DNA from: Pseudomonadota bacterium
GTDB lineage: Bacteria > Pseudomonadota > Gammaproteobacteria > Burkholderiales > Burkholderiaceae_C
Direction of reading: 5' to 3'
Assembly: GCA_023435325.1 (NCBI GenBank)
Contig: JAEYRT010000130.1
Location: forward strand, 1-17,221
DNA: 17,221 nt
Positions within the stretch are counted from its first letter, which is position 1. The number at the start of each line of letters is the position of its first letter. This document shows positions 7,969-14,825 of the stretch, in pieces. The notes under the pieces were generated by a model. The model saw only the letters and a list, made by a program, of their open reading frames with translations. It ran no database searches and was not told the origin of the DNA. The translations under genes were made by a program, and so were the position numbers.

Positions 7969-8273
7969 TACAAATCTCCTTGAATCAGGCCGCGAAAGCC
8001 GAAGGCCTTGCGGTCACCGGCCATATCAATCAGCTCCACCGTGCGTTGCTGCCCCGGTTCAAAGCGCACTGCCATACCGCTGGCAATGTTCAGGCGCTTG
8101 CCGTGGGCGGCGTCACGGTCAAACTCCAGCCCTGCATTGGTTTCTGCAAAGTGGTAGTGCGAGCCAACTTGTATCGGGCGGTCGCTGGCGTTTTTCACCA
8201 CCAGCGTGATGACGTCGCGACCGGGGTTGAGGACGTGTACGCCTTCATCGACCAGGATTTCTCCGGGGATCAT
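7968..8273 (-). CDS. ureB: Urease subunit beta UreB
   Basis: This is a 101-residue small structural subunit of the three-chain (bacterial type) urease, which assembles as (UreABC)3. It begins MIPGEILVDEG and contains the conserved NASDRPIQVGSHYHFAETN core, then RLNIASGMAVRFEPGQ and the terminal FGFRGLIQG. These are the expected family blocks with no gaps. It is separated from ureJ by 16 bp and overlaps ureC by one base, so it belongs to the same transcript. The beta chain is not fused to UreA, unlike the Helicobacter arrangement. Confidence 0.98.
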   Translation of the reverse strand: MIPGEILVDEGVHVLNPGRDVITLVVKNASDRPIQVGSHYHFAETNAGLEFDRDAAHGKRLNIASGMAVRFEPGQQRTVELIDMAGDRKAFGFRGLIQGDL

Positions 8274-8289
8274 GGGCAGCCCTTTCTCT

Positions 8290-8910
8290 TTAAGCCAGAC
8301 GGGTCAGCATGAAAGCGCCCAAGGCGGCGGTGAAGCCTCCGGCGACCTTGGCAATCATTTGGTAACGCTGCATTACTGCATGGCCGACCAGCATGCCGAC
8401 CCCATGCAAAATGGCTGAACCAGCCGCCATGCCAACGATGACACCCGCTGCTGCGCCGAACGATTCTTCAAACAGCTCATAACCATGGGCTGCGCCATGG
8501 AAGAAGGCAAACACGCCAGCCAGGCCTGCAGCTGCCCCTACAGCCATCTTTTGCTGCACCATGACCAACAGGCCCAGCACCAGCACGGAAGCGGCAATCA
8601 TGGGCTCAATGGCCGGCACATGCAGGCCGGCAAAACCTGCCAGGCAACCCGCAATCAGCAAGGCCACAAAGGCTGCCGGGGCTGTCCACGCCTTGGCGGT
8701 TTTGTTGAATGCCAAGGCACTCCATGCGCCAACCGCCAGCATGGCGGCCAAGTGGTCAGCCCCACCAAAGGGGTGGGCGATGGCGTGCGTCAGGCTATCC
8801 AAAAAATTGTGGTGACCACCACCGTCCGTTCCCACGTGGGCCAGGGCAGAAAGAGGCAGGGCGGCAGCGATGGAAGCAACAGAGGCAGAGATGAGGTGTT
8901 TGTGTTTCAT
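8290..8910 (-). CDS. ureJ: HupE/UreJ family nickel transporter
   Basis: This is a 206-residue polytopic inner-membrane protein, probably a nickel permease or facilitator serving urease. A signal peptide (residues 1-24) ends ALA, which would leave an exposed His25. The HupE/UreJ metal motif HPFGGADH is at 46-53 and a second histidine-rich motif, FHGAAHGYE, at 137-145, with about six further hydrophobic helices. The start is placed at ATG 8910 because the signal peptide begins there. A longer in-frame option uses TTG at 8973 and overlaps the ureA stop as TTGA, and I cannot exclude it because the ATG lacks a clear Shine-Dalgarno. Its location between ureA and ureB supports nickel supply rather than hydrogenase service. 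Confidence 0.92.
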   Translation of the reverse strand: MKHKHLISASVASIAAALPLSALAHVGTDGGGHHNFLDSLTHAIAHPFGGADHLAAMLAVGAWSALAFNKTAKAWTAPAAFVALLIAGCLAGFAGLHVPAIEPMIAASVLVLGLLVMVQQKMAVGAAAGLAGVFAFFHGAAHGYELFEESFGAAAGVIVGMAAGSAILHGVGMLVGHAVMQRYQMIAKVAGGFTAALGAFMLTRLA

Positions 8911-8969
8911 GGCTGTGAGCGCAGGTAGGTAAAGGCTAAAGGCCAAAAGGCCTGAATTTTTGGAAGAAC

Positions 8970-9272
8970 TCAAACGATGGGTTCGTGCACGGTGACCAAT
9001 TTCGTTCCATCAGGGAAAGTAGCTTCGATCTGGATGTCGGGGATCATTTCGGCAATGCCTTCCATCACATCGTCTCGCGTCAGCACGGTGCGGCCTTCGC
9101 TCATCAGTTGGGCCACGGTCTTGCCGTCGCGTGCACCTTCCATGACAAAGGCGCTGATGAGGGCCACGGCTTCGGGGTAGTTCAGCTTCAGGCCTCGGGC
9201 TTTGCGGCGCTCAGCCAGCAGGGCGGCGGTGAAGAGGAGTAGCTTGTCTTTTTCGCGGGGGGTCAATTCCAT
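8970..9272 (-). CDS. ureA: Urease subunit gamma UreA
   Basis: This is the 100-residue gamma subunit of urease. It begins MELTPREKDKLLLFTAALLAERRKARGLKLNYPEAVA and carries the conserved ALISAFVMEGARDGKTVAQLM, GIAEMIPDIQIEATFPDGTKLVTVHEPI blocks over its whole length. AAAGGGA just upstream of the ATG supplies the ribosome binding site. It is the first gene of the urease transcript and lies downstream of a sigma-54 promoter at 9420-9436, leaving a leader of about 137 bases. Genes that normally come first in this cluster, such as ureD, are absent. Confidence 0.98.
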   Translation of the reverse strand: MELTPREKDKLLLFTAALLAERRKARGLKLNYPEAVALISAFVMEGARDGKTVAQLMSEGRTVLTRDDVMEGIAEMIPDIQIEATFPDGTKLVTVHEPIV

Positions 9273-9340
9273 CTCAATCCCTTTCAGCTCGTGCAGTCGG
9301 TCGTACCGAATGAACGCGAAGCGTGAATTTCATGTTCTTT

Positions 9341-9359
9341 CACTCAAACAGCTTGAGTG
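9341..9359 (-). other. Hairpin in the ureA leader
   Basis: CACTCAA and TTGAGTG form a perfect 7-bp stem with a 5-base loop inside the predicted ureA leader, about 70 bases before the start codon. No run of T follows on the - strand, so it is not an intrinsic terminator. It may stabilise the mRNA or be an operator; function is unknown. Confidence 0.45.
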
Positions 9360-9419
9360 GGTGGGTGGAGGTGTCTCCATGCCATGCCTTGGGGCAGCAG
9401 TACCCATTGCGATACGTTC

Positions 9420-9436
9420 TGCAAAAGCCGTGCCAA
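9420..9436 (-). promoter_or_regulatory. Sigma-54 (RpoN) promoter for ureA
   Basis: On the - strand the sequence reads TTGGCACGGCTTTTGCA, matching the -24/-12 consensus TGGCAC-N5-TTGCW at every defined position, including the preferred pyrimidine before it and G after CAC. Transcription would start near 9409 and run into ureA. This class of promoter needs an activator such as NtrC. Confidence 0.88.
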
Positions 9437-9445
9437 GCGCTGTTG

Positions 9446-9536
9446 TGGTGCGTTGGTTTTCCTGTTTTGGTGCTTGGTATGAAGAAACAAGGGCTTGCTG
9501 CTGTGAATCTGGTGCAAGCCTGTTTGTTATTGGTGC
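9446..9536 (+). promoter_or_regulatory. Cluster of four TGGTGC half-sites, probable secondary NtrC contacts
   Basis: Exact TGGTGC occurs at 9446, 9468, 9510 and 9531, all in the same orientation as the right half of the NtrC palindrome, whose right half starts at 9562. The intervals are 22, 42, 21 and 31 bp, close to whole helical turns. None has a good left half, so each alone would be weak; cooperative binding is an inference. Confidence 0.45.
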
Positions 9537-9552
9537 GCTGCTATCTTTTTTT

Positions 9553-9567
9553 GCACCAATTTGGTGA
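9553..9567. promoter_or_regulatory. NtrC binding site (enhancer)
   Basis: GCACCA-ATT-TGGTGA matches the enteric NtrC dyad GCACCA-N3-TGGTGC in all but the last base. Its centre (9560) is about 150 bp upstream of the predicted ureA start, a typical enhancer distance, and only about 56 bp upstream of the predicted urtA start. It lies between the two divergent sigma-54 promoters. Confidence 0.8.
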
Positions 9568-9589
9568 TATGGCAATGTGATTTTCAAAG

Positions 9590-9605
9590 TGGCACACCGC
9601 TTGCT
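9590..9605 (+). promoter_or_regulatory. Sigma-54 (RpoN) promoter for urtA
   Basis: TGGCAC (9590-9595), five bases, then TTGCT (9601-9605) matches the -24/-12 consensus exactly. The predicted start is near 9616, giving a leader of about 59 bases to the urtA ATG. The nitrogen-scavenging function of the downstream genes fits NtrC/RpoN control. Confidence 0.88.
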
Positions 9606-9674
9606 TTGTGGCTTGCAAGCCAGTGGCTGAGCACTGGCGAACACATTCACTTAGCCCTTTGAGGAGCACCTTCC

Positions 9675-10946
9675 ATGACCCAGCGTCGTTTCACTTTGAA
9701 GTCTTTGGCTGCGGCTGCAGCCGTTGCAGGTTTTGGTTTTACTGGTCTGGCCGCGCAAGCTGCTGACACCATCAAGGTGGGCGTGCTGCACGCACTGTCG
9801 GGCACCATGGCGATATCGGAAACGGCGCTCAAAGATATGGCACTGATGACCATTGAGGAGATCAATGCCAAGGGTGGCGTGCTGGGTAAAAAGCTGGAAC
9901 CTGTGGTGATCGATACCGCTTCCAATTGGCCACTGGCTGCAGAAAAGGCCAAGCAGTTGATTAGCCAGGATAAGGTGGCGGTGACTTTTGGTTGCTGGAC
10001 GTCGGTGTGCCGCAAGTCGGTGCTGCCGGTCTATGAGGAAGGGAACGCGCTGCTGTTCTACCCTGTGCAGTACGAAGGGGAGGAGCTCTCCAAAAACGTG
10101 TTCTACACCGGTGCTGCACCCAACCAGCAAGCCATTCCTGCCGTGGAATATCTGATGAGCGAAGATGGTGGGGAGGCCAAGCGCTGGGTGTTGCTGGGTA
10201 CCGACTATGTCTACCCCCGTACGGCCAACAAGATTTTGCGCGCGTTCTTGAAGAGCAAGGGGGTGGCCGACAAGGACATCATGGAGGCCTATACGCCGTT
10301 TGGTCATAGTGATTACCAAACCATCGTGGCTGATATCAAGAAGTTCGCAGCCGCTGGCAAAACGGCAGTGGTCTCGACCATCAACGGTGACTCCAATGTG
10401 CCGTTCTACAAGGAACTGGGGAACGCAGGTTTGAAGGCTACCGATGTGCCTGTGGTGGCTTTCTCTGTGGGGGAGGAGGAGTTGCGCGGTTTGGATCCCA
10501 AACCGTTGGTAGGCCATTTGGCATCGTGGAACTACTTCATGAGCGTGAAGAATCCTACGAACGATGCGTGGATCAAGCAGTGGAGCGAGTACGCGAAGGC
10601 CAAAAACCTGCCCGGCCAATCCACCAAACCTTTGACCAACGACCCGATGGAAGCCACGTATGTTGGCATTCACATGTGGAAGCAGGCGGTGGAAAAGGCA
10701 CAGTCGCTGGAGGTGGACAAGGTGATCGACGCCATGGCGGGGCAGACCTTCAAGGCGCCGAGTGGCTACACGTTGACGATGGATGCCAAGAATCATCACC
10801 TGCACAAGCCGGTGCTGATTGGCGAGATCAAGGCAGATGGCCAGTTTGATGTGGTGTGGCAAACCAAAGGTCCGATCAAGGCGCAGCCTTGGAGTCCGTT
10901 CATTGAAGGCAATGACAAGAAGAAGGACGAGCCAGAGAAGAAGTAA
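9675..10946 (+). CDS. urtA: Urea ABC transporter substrate-binding protein UrtA
   Basis: UrtA is the periplasmic urea receptor of the UrtABCDE importer. The 423-residue protein starts with a signal peptide (QRRFTLK, a hydrophobic alanine stretch, cleavage after AQA at about residue 29); the paired arginines give it a Tat-like look. The mature part begins TIKVGVLHALSGTMAISE, then has the UrtA-type VTFGCWTSVCRKSVLPV, LLFYPVQYEGEE, VYPRTANKI, FGHSDYQTIV and the late NDPMEATYVGIHMW. These features separate it from branched-chain amino-acid receptors (LivJ). The tail ends in a lysine/acidic run. GAGGAG at 9661-9666 is well placed. It is the first gene after the urtA sigma-54 promoter and is followed by a terminator-like hairpin, consistent with higher expression than the membrane genes. 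Confidence 0.97.
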   Translation: MTQRRFTLKSLAAAAAVAGFGFTGLAAQAADTIKVGVLHALSGTMAISETALKDMALMTIEEINAKGGVLGKKLEPVVIDTASNWPLAAEKAKQLISQDKVAVTFGCWTSVCRKSVLPVYEEGNALLFYPVQYEGEELSKNVFYTGAAPNQQAIPAVEYLMSEDGGEAKRWVLLGTDYVYPRTANKILRAFLKSKGVADKDIMEAYTPFGHSDYQTIVADIKKFAAAGKTAVVSTINGDSNVPFYKELGNAGLKATDVPVVAFSVGEEELRGLDPKPLVGHLASWNYFMSVKNPTNDAWIKQWSEYAKAKNLPGQSTKPLTNDPMEATYVGIHMWKQAVEKAQSLEVDKVIDAMAGQTFKAPSGYTLTMDAKNHHLHKPVLIGEIKADGQFDVVWQTKGPIKAQPWSPFIEGNDKKKDEPEKK

Positions 10947-11012
10947 AGACAAAGACCGAAGCTGGCACAGCAGTTGCAAGGCTGTGTCAGAACCGGAATC
11001 TCTGTTGCAAGG

Positions 11013-11037
11013 GCCCGTCCGGAGAGACGGGCTTTTT
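11013..11037 (+). terminator. Terminator-like hairpin between urtA and urtB
   Basis: GCCCGTC (11013-11019) and GACGGGC (11026-11032) form a perfect 7-bp GC-rich stem with a 6-base loop, followed directly by TTTTT (11033-11037). This is the form of a rho-independent terminator. As urtBCDE have no other evident promoter, it more likely works as a partial terminator or 3' stabiliser that raises urtA mRNA relative to the rest. Confidence 0.8.
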
Positions 11038-11053
11038 GTTGATTGGACAGCTT

Positions 11054-12658
11054 ATGTTTTTACCTCTCTTGCGCACCTTGCGGCCTTGGCTGGGTGCTGT
11101 GGTAGCAGCCACGGCCATGTGGCAGGTGCCCGCCCATGCGCTGACGGCTGAACAGGCCCTGGCCATGGCCAATGGCGACAACAGCAGCCGCATTGCGGCC
11201 ATGCAGGAAGCTGTGGCTACAGGCGAAGCATCACGCGTAGCGCAGTATTTGAAGGCCATGCGCGATGGGCAAGTGCAGCATGGCGGGGGGAAAGCCTTCA
11301 TTGTGCGTGATGGTGCGGCCATCGATCCGGTGACGGGTGCGTCTACGGTGTTGCCGGTGGATGTCGAAGATGCACGCAGCAACAACCGCATGCGGCGCGA
11401 AATCGGCAATGCTTTGGCGGAATTGAATTTGTGGGTAGGCACTGATAGCGAGCGTCTGGAGGCTGCGCGTGCCATGCTCAAAGGGGCCAATCCAGAGCGT
11501 CTGGCGACGTTGGAGAAAGCACTGGCCCAAGAAAAGAACGAAGCGGTTCGCACTGAGCTGGAGTTGGCACGCTCGGCCGCGCTGTTGAGCAGCAGCGATC
11601 CTGCGCAGCGCATCGCTGCGGCAAGCCAGTTGGCACAAAAAGCCACGCCAGCCACACGTTTGCTGCTCAATGAACAGCTCAGCCGAGAGCAGGATGAGAA
11701 GGTCAAAGTCGCCCTCAAGCGTGCCTTGGCAGAAGTGGCTGACAAGCTGGCCTGGGGCGAGCGTCTGGGTGTGGCGTTTACCGGTATCAGCCTGGGCTCC
11801 ATCTTGCTGCTGGTGGCATTGGGGTTGGCGATTACCTATGGCCTGATGGGTGTGATCAATATGGCCCACGGTGAGCTGATGATGATTGGTGCCTACGCTA
11901 CCTTTGTCGTGCAGGGCCTGTTTCGCAGCTATTTGCCCGAATTCTTTAACTGGTACTTGCTGGCTGCGGTTCCGGTGGCTTTTCTGGCCTCGGCTTTGGT
12001 CGGCGCCGTGATGGAACGCGGTGTGCTGCGCTTTCTCTACGGCCGCCCATTGGAAACGCTGTTGGCCACCTGGGGTATTAGCTTGGTGCTGATGCAGCTG
12101 GTGCGCTCCACCTTTGGTGCGCAAAACGTCGCGGTGGAAAACCCGGTGTGGATGAGTGGAGGGGTGCAGGTGCTCCCCAACCTGACCTTGCCATTCAATC
12201 GCTTGATCATCATCGTTTTTGCCTTTGCCGTGCTGGCTGGTGTGGCTTACATCATCGCCAGAACGCGCATGGGTTTGTTTGTGCGTGGCGTGACACAAAA
12301 CCGTCCCATCGCTTCCTGCATGGGTGTGAACACGGCTCGGGTCGACACCATGGCCTTTGCGCTGGGCAGCGGCATCGCGGGTTTGGCTGGTTGTGCGTTG
12401 AGCCAAGTGGGGAACGTCGGCCCTGATCTGGGGCAGAGCTATATCGTGGACTCGTTCATGGTGGTGGTGCTCGGCGGCGTAGGCCAGCTGGCGGGCACGG
12501 TGTATGCCGCGCTGGGTTTGGGCATTCTCAACAAGTTCCTCGAAGGGTGGACCGGTGCGGTGCTGGCCAAGATTGCCGTGCTCATCTTCATCATTGCTTT
12601 CATCCAGAAGCGCCCACAGGGCATCTTTGCAATGAAAGGCCGCAGCGCGGAGGCATGA
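11054..12658 (+). CDS. urtB: Urea ABC transporter permease UrtB
   Basis: This is a 534-residue inner-membrane permease of the LivH type that forms the urea channel with UrtC. It begins with a signal-like helix ending AHA-L. About 200 hydrophilic, helix-rich residues follow, with repeated Arg/Ala/Glu-rich segments (HEAT-like in appearance), an extension typical of proteobacterial UrtB. From about residue 240 come some eight membrane helices containing SLGSILLLVALGLAITYGLMGVINMAHGE, RPLETLLATWGISL and GNVGPDLGQSYIVDSFMVVVLGG. ATG 11054 is preferred; the frame is open back to a TTG at 11036 inside the terminator U-tract. The Shine-Dalgarno (GGACAG) is weak. It ends one base before urtC. Confidence 0.95.
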   Translation: MFLPLLRTLRPWLGAVVAATAMWQVPAHALTAEQALAMANGDNSSRIAAMQEAVATGEASRVAQYLKAMRDGQVQHGGGKAFIVRDGAAIDPVTGASTVLPVDVEDARSNNRMRREIGNALAELNLWVGTDSERLEAARAMLKGANPERLATLEKALAQEKNEAVRTELELARSAALLSSSDPAQRIAAASQLAQKATPATRLLLNEQLSREQDEKVKVALKRALAEVADKLAWGERLGVAFTGISLGSILLLVALGLAITYGLMGVINMAHGELMMIGAYATFVVQGLFRSYLPEFFNWYLLAAVPVAFLASALVGAVMERGVLRFLYGRPLETLLATWGISLVLMQLVRSTFGAQNVAVENPVWMSGGVQVLPNLTLPFNRLIIIVFAFAVLAGVAYIIARTRMGLFVRGVTQNRPIASCMGVNTARVDTMAFALGSGIAGLAGCALSQVGNVGPDLGQSYIVDSFMVVVLGGVGQLAGTVYAALGLGILNKFLEGWTGAVLAKIAVLIFIIAFIQKRPQGIFAMKGRSAEA

Positions 12659-12659
12659 C

Positions 12660-13805
12660 ATGACAACGACAACATTGAAATCGAATGGGTTTGTGCCGGT
12701 GGAGTTGCCGGGGCGCAAACCGCTGCTGACCAAGGCGGGCTGGTCTGCCTTTATGGTGGCACTGATCGTGGTCTGTGCCTTGGCTCCCGTGCTCAACCTC
12801 TGGGTGCCTGAGGGCAATGTGTTTCACTTGTCTGACTACGCCGTGCGGCTGCTGGGCAAGATCATGTGCTTTGCCATTTGTGCGCTGGCCATGGACTTGA
12901 TCTGGGGCTACACCGGCATATTGAGTCTGGGCCACGGCCTGTTCTTTGCGCTGGGTGGCTATGTGATGGGCATGTACCTGAGTCGTCAGTCTGCAGGGCA
13001 GGACGAGTTGCCTGCTTTCATGGTGTTTTTGGCGTGGAAGGAGTTGCCGTGGTTCTGGGCACTGTCCGACAGCTTTATTGCCACCTTTATCCTGATTTTT
13101 GCCGTGCCTGGCATCGTGGCCTTCGTGTTTGGCTGGTTCGCCTTCCGCTCGCGCATCAAAGGGGTGTACTTTTCCATCATCACGCAGGCGCTGACGTATG
13201 CGGCCATGCTGCTGTTCTTTCGCAATGAAACCGGCTTTGGTGGCAACAACGGGTTTACCGATTTCAAGCAAATCCTGGGCATGCCGTTGGCTACGCAGGA
13301 AATGCGCATGGCCTTGTTTGTCATCACCGGTTGCACATTGCTTGGCTTTTTCTTGCTGGCGCGCTGGCTGGTGCGCAGCAAGTTCGGCCGTGTGCTGCAG
13401 GCCATTCGTGATGCCGAGTCGCGCGTGATGTTCTCGGGCTATTCGCCGCTGCCCTACAAGCTGACCATCTGGGTCATCAGCGCCATGATGTGTGGTGTGG
13501 CCGGTGCCTTGTACGTGCCGCAGGTCGGCATCATCAACCCGGTGGAAATGTCGCCCGCCAGCTCGATTGAAATTGCGGTGTGGGCGGCTGTGGGGGGGCG
13601 TGGCAGCTTGATTGGTCCCATCGTCGGTGCATTTGCGGTCAACGGTGCCAAGAGTTGGCTCACAGTGGCAGCGCCTGAGTTCTGGTTGTATTTCCTCGGT
13701 GCGCTGTTTATCGCTGTGACGCTGTGGATGCCCCATGGCATCGTGGGCGTGGTGCGCAAGCTGCGTGGCAAAAAAATGGAGAAGAAAGCGGGAGGTGCGG
13801 CATGA
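12660..13805 (+). CDS. urtC: Urea ABC transporter permease UrtC
   Basis: This 381-residue LivM-type permease is the second membrane subunit of the urea importer. About nine hydrophobic helices are visible. Family motifs include AMDLIWGYTGILSLGHGLFFALGGY at about 77-101, RIKGVYFSIITQALTYA, the cytoplasmic coupling loop SKFGRVLQAIRDAESRVMFSGY, and AAVGGRGSLIGPIVGA near the C-terminus. The tail is strongly basic (RKLRGKKMEKK), consistent with a cytoplasmic end. GGAGG at 12649-12653 precedes the ATG by six bases. The stop overlaps the urtD start as ATGA (13802-13805). Confidence 0.96.
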   Translation: MTTTTLKSNGFVPVELPGRKPLLTKAGWSAFMVALIVVCALAPVLNLWVPEGNVFHLSDYAVRLLGKIMCFAICALAMDLIWGYTGILSLGHGLFFALGGYVMGMYLSRQSAGQDELPAFMVFLAWKELPWFWALSDSFIATFILIFAVPGIVAFVFGWFAFRSRIKGVYFSIITQALTYAAMLLFFRNETGFGGNNGFTDFKQILGMPLATQEMRMALFVITGCTLLGFFLLARWLVRSKFGRVLQAIRDAESRVMFSGYSPLPYKLTIWVISAMMCGVAGALYVPQVGIINPVEMSPASSIEIAVWAAVGGRGSLIGPIVGAFAVNGAKSWLTVAAPEFWLYFLGALFIAVTLWMPHGIVGVVRKLRGKKMEKKAGGAA

Positions 13806-14674
13806 CGCCCGACCTGATGGAAGCGGGCGCAACCCGCATGCGTGCAGCGGCTGAGAAGGCCGCGCAAAACACCAACTCCGGCGGGCGCAGCGCCAGCATG
13901 GCGCGCATTGCCACACCGGGTGAGGTGGATGTGACCCATGGCCGCATCCTGTATCTGGAAGATGTGCATGTGAGCTTTGATGGCTTCAAGGCCATCAATG
14001 GCCTGAACCTTGATATTGCCCCCGGTGAGCTGCGCTGCATCATCGGCCCGAACGGCGCGGGCAAGACCACGATGATGGACATCATCACCGGCAAAACCCG
14101 ACCCGACAAAGGCTCGGTGTTCTTTGGCAGCACCATCGACTTGCTACGGCATAACGAGCCTGAAATTGCCCAGCTGGGTATTGGTCGCAAGTTCCAAAAA
14201 CCCACGGTGTTCGAGCAGTTGACGGTGTTTGAAAACCTTGAACTGGCGCTCAAAACGCACAAGGGCGTGAAGCACAGCATGTTCTTTCAGCTCGACAGTG
14301 CGCAAAAAGACCGGCTGGCCGAAATCCTGCACACCATCCATCTGGCGGGTGAAGTGAACCGCGAAGCCGGGGTGCTGAGCCACGGTCAAAAGCAATGGTT
14401 GGAAATCGGCATGCTGTTGATGCAGGAGCCCAAGTTGCTGCTGCTGGACGAGCCCGTGGCCGGCATGACCGATGACGAAACCGCGCGCACGGCTGAGCTG
14501 TTCCTCACGCTCAAGGGCAAGCACAGCCTGATGGTGGTGGAGCATGACATGAGCTTTATCAACACCATCAGCGAAAAGGTAACCGTGTTGTGTGATGGCA
14601 GTGTGCTGGCCGAAGGCACTCTGGCTCAGGTGCAAGCTGATGAGCGCGTCATCGAAGTGTATTTGGGGCGCTAA
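13802..14674 (+). CDS. urtD: Urea ABC transporter ATPase UrtD
   Basis: This is the LivG-type ATPase of the urea importer, 290 residues. The start at 13802 overlaps the urtC stop and follows GGGAGG, giving an N-terminal extension of about 45 residues before the ABC domain, as seen in UrtD. The Walker A motif GPNGAGKT is at 82-89, the Q-loop region RKFQKPTVF near 129-137, the signature LSHGQ at 192-196, the Walker B LLLLDEP at 212-218 and the switch His248 in VVEHD. All ATPase residues are intact. It is followed by an unusual AT-rich 157-bp gap before urtE, whereas urtB, urtC and urtD are packed with no gap. Confidence 0.96.
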   Translation: MTPDLMEAGATRMRAAAEKAAQNTNSGGRSASMARIATPGEVDVTHGRILYLEDVHVSFDGFKAINGLNLDIAPGELRCIIGPNGAGKTTMMDIITGKTRPDKGSVFFGSTIDLLRHNEPEIAQLGIGRKFQKPTVFEQLTVFENLELALKTHKGVKHSMFFQLDSAQKDRLAEILHTIHLAGEVNREAGVLSHGQKQWLEIGMLLMQEPKLLLLDEPVAGMTDDETARTAELFLTLKGKHSLMVVEHDMSFINTISEKVTVLCDGSVLAEGTLAQVQADERVIEVYLGR

Positions 14675-14683
14675 ATAAATAAG

Positions 14684-14759
14684 AGCTGTCAACGCTTATA
14701 CAGAAAGGTTTTTAAATATTTTTATATTGAAAAACCATATTTGGTGAGCGTTGGTAGCT
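14684..14759 (+). repeat. Long AT-rich imperfect inverted repeat between urtD and urtE
   Basis: The outer arms 14684-14696 and 14747-14759 pair over 13 positions as RNA (two G-U pairs), then after an internal loop GGTTTTT (14707-14713) pairs with AAAAACC (14730-14736), and a short AT stem closes on a T loop. The whole 76-bp segment can fold into one hairpin. It is much more AT-rich than the flanking genes, suggesting an inserted dispersed element rather than native operon sequence. Origin and function are unknown. Confidence 0.65.
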
Positions 14760-14797
14760 ATGAAGATTGAATAGTGGTTTCTCAAAAACGAGAGCTG

Positions 14798-14825
14798 CTT
14801 GCGCAGGCTAGATCTGCGCTGGAGG
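14798..14825 (+). promoter_or_regulatory. Hairpin abutting the urtE ribosome binding site
   Basis: GCGCAG (14801-14806) and CTGCGC (14814-14819) form a 6-bp stem with a 7-base loop. The Shine-Dalgarno GGAGG (14821-14825) begins two bases after it and sits six bases before the urtE ATG. The hairpin could restrict or present the ribosome site. The preceding AGAGCTG (14791-14797) repeats the AGAGCTG at 14682-14688. Confidence 0.4.

Larger units (their letters stand above)
9273..9674. promoter_or_regulatory. Divergent ureA-urtA control region
   Basis: This 402-bp stretch has no gene. Reading left to right it holds the ureA leader with a hairpin (9341-9359), a sigma-54 promoter for ureA (9420-9436), four TGGTGC half-sites (9446, 9468, 9510, 9531), a near-perfect NtrC palindrome (9553-9567), a sigma-54 promoter for urtA (9590-9605), and the urtA leader with GAGGAG at 9661-9666. 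Short open frames here have no supporting ribosome sites and look like chance. Confidence 0.85.

Noticed and set aside
9202..9650. Small open frames in the ureA-urtA intergenic region
   Set aside because: They overlap the promoters and enhancer, lack Shine-Dalgarno sequences, and their translations look random.
9651..10979. 442-codon open frame on the - strand opposite urtA
   Set aside because: It mirrors the urtA codon pattern, is rich in His, Leu and Arg without motifs, and urtA on the other strand has a full family match, signal peptide and promoter.
11231..13916. Two long - strand frames (528 and 438 codons) opposite urtB and urtC
   Set aside because: They are low-complexity His/Gln/Arg-rich shadows of the permease genes with no start signals or known domains.
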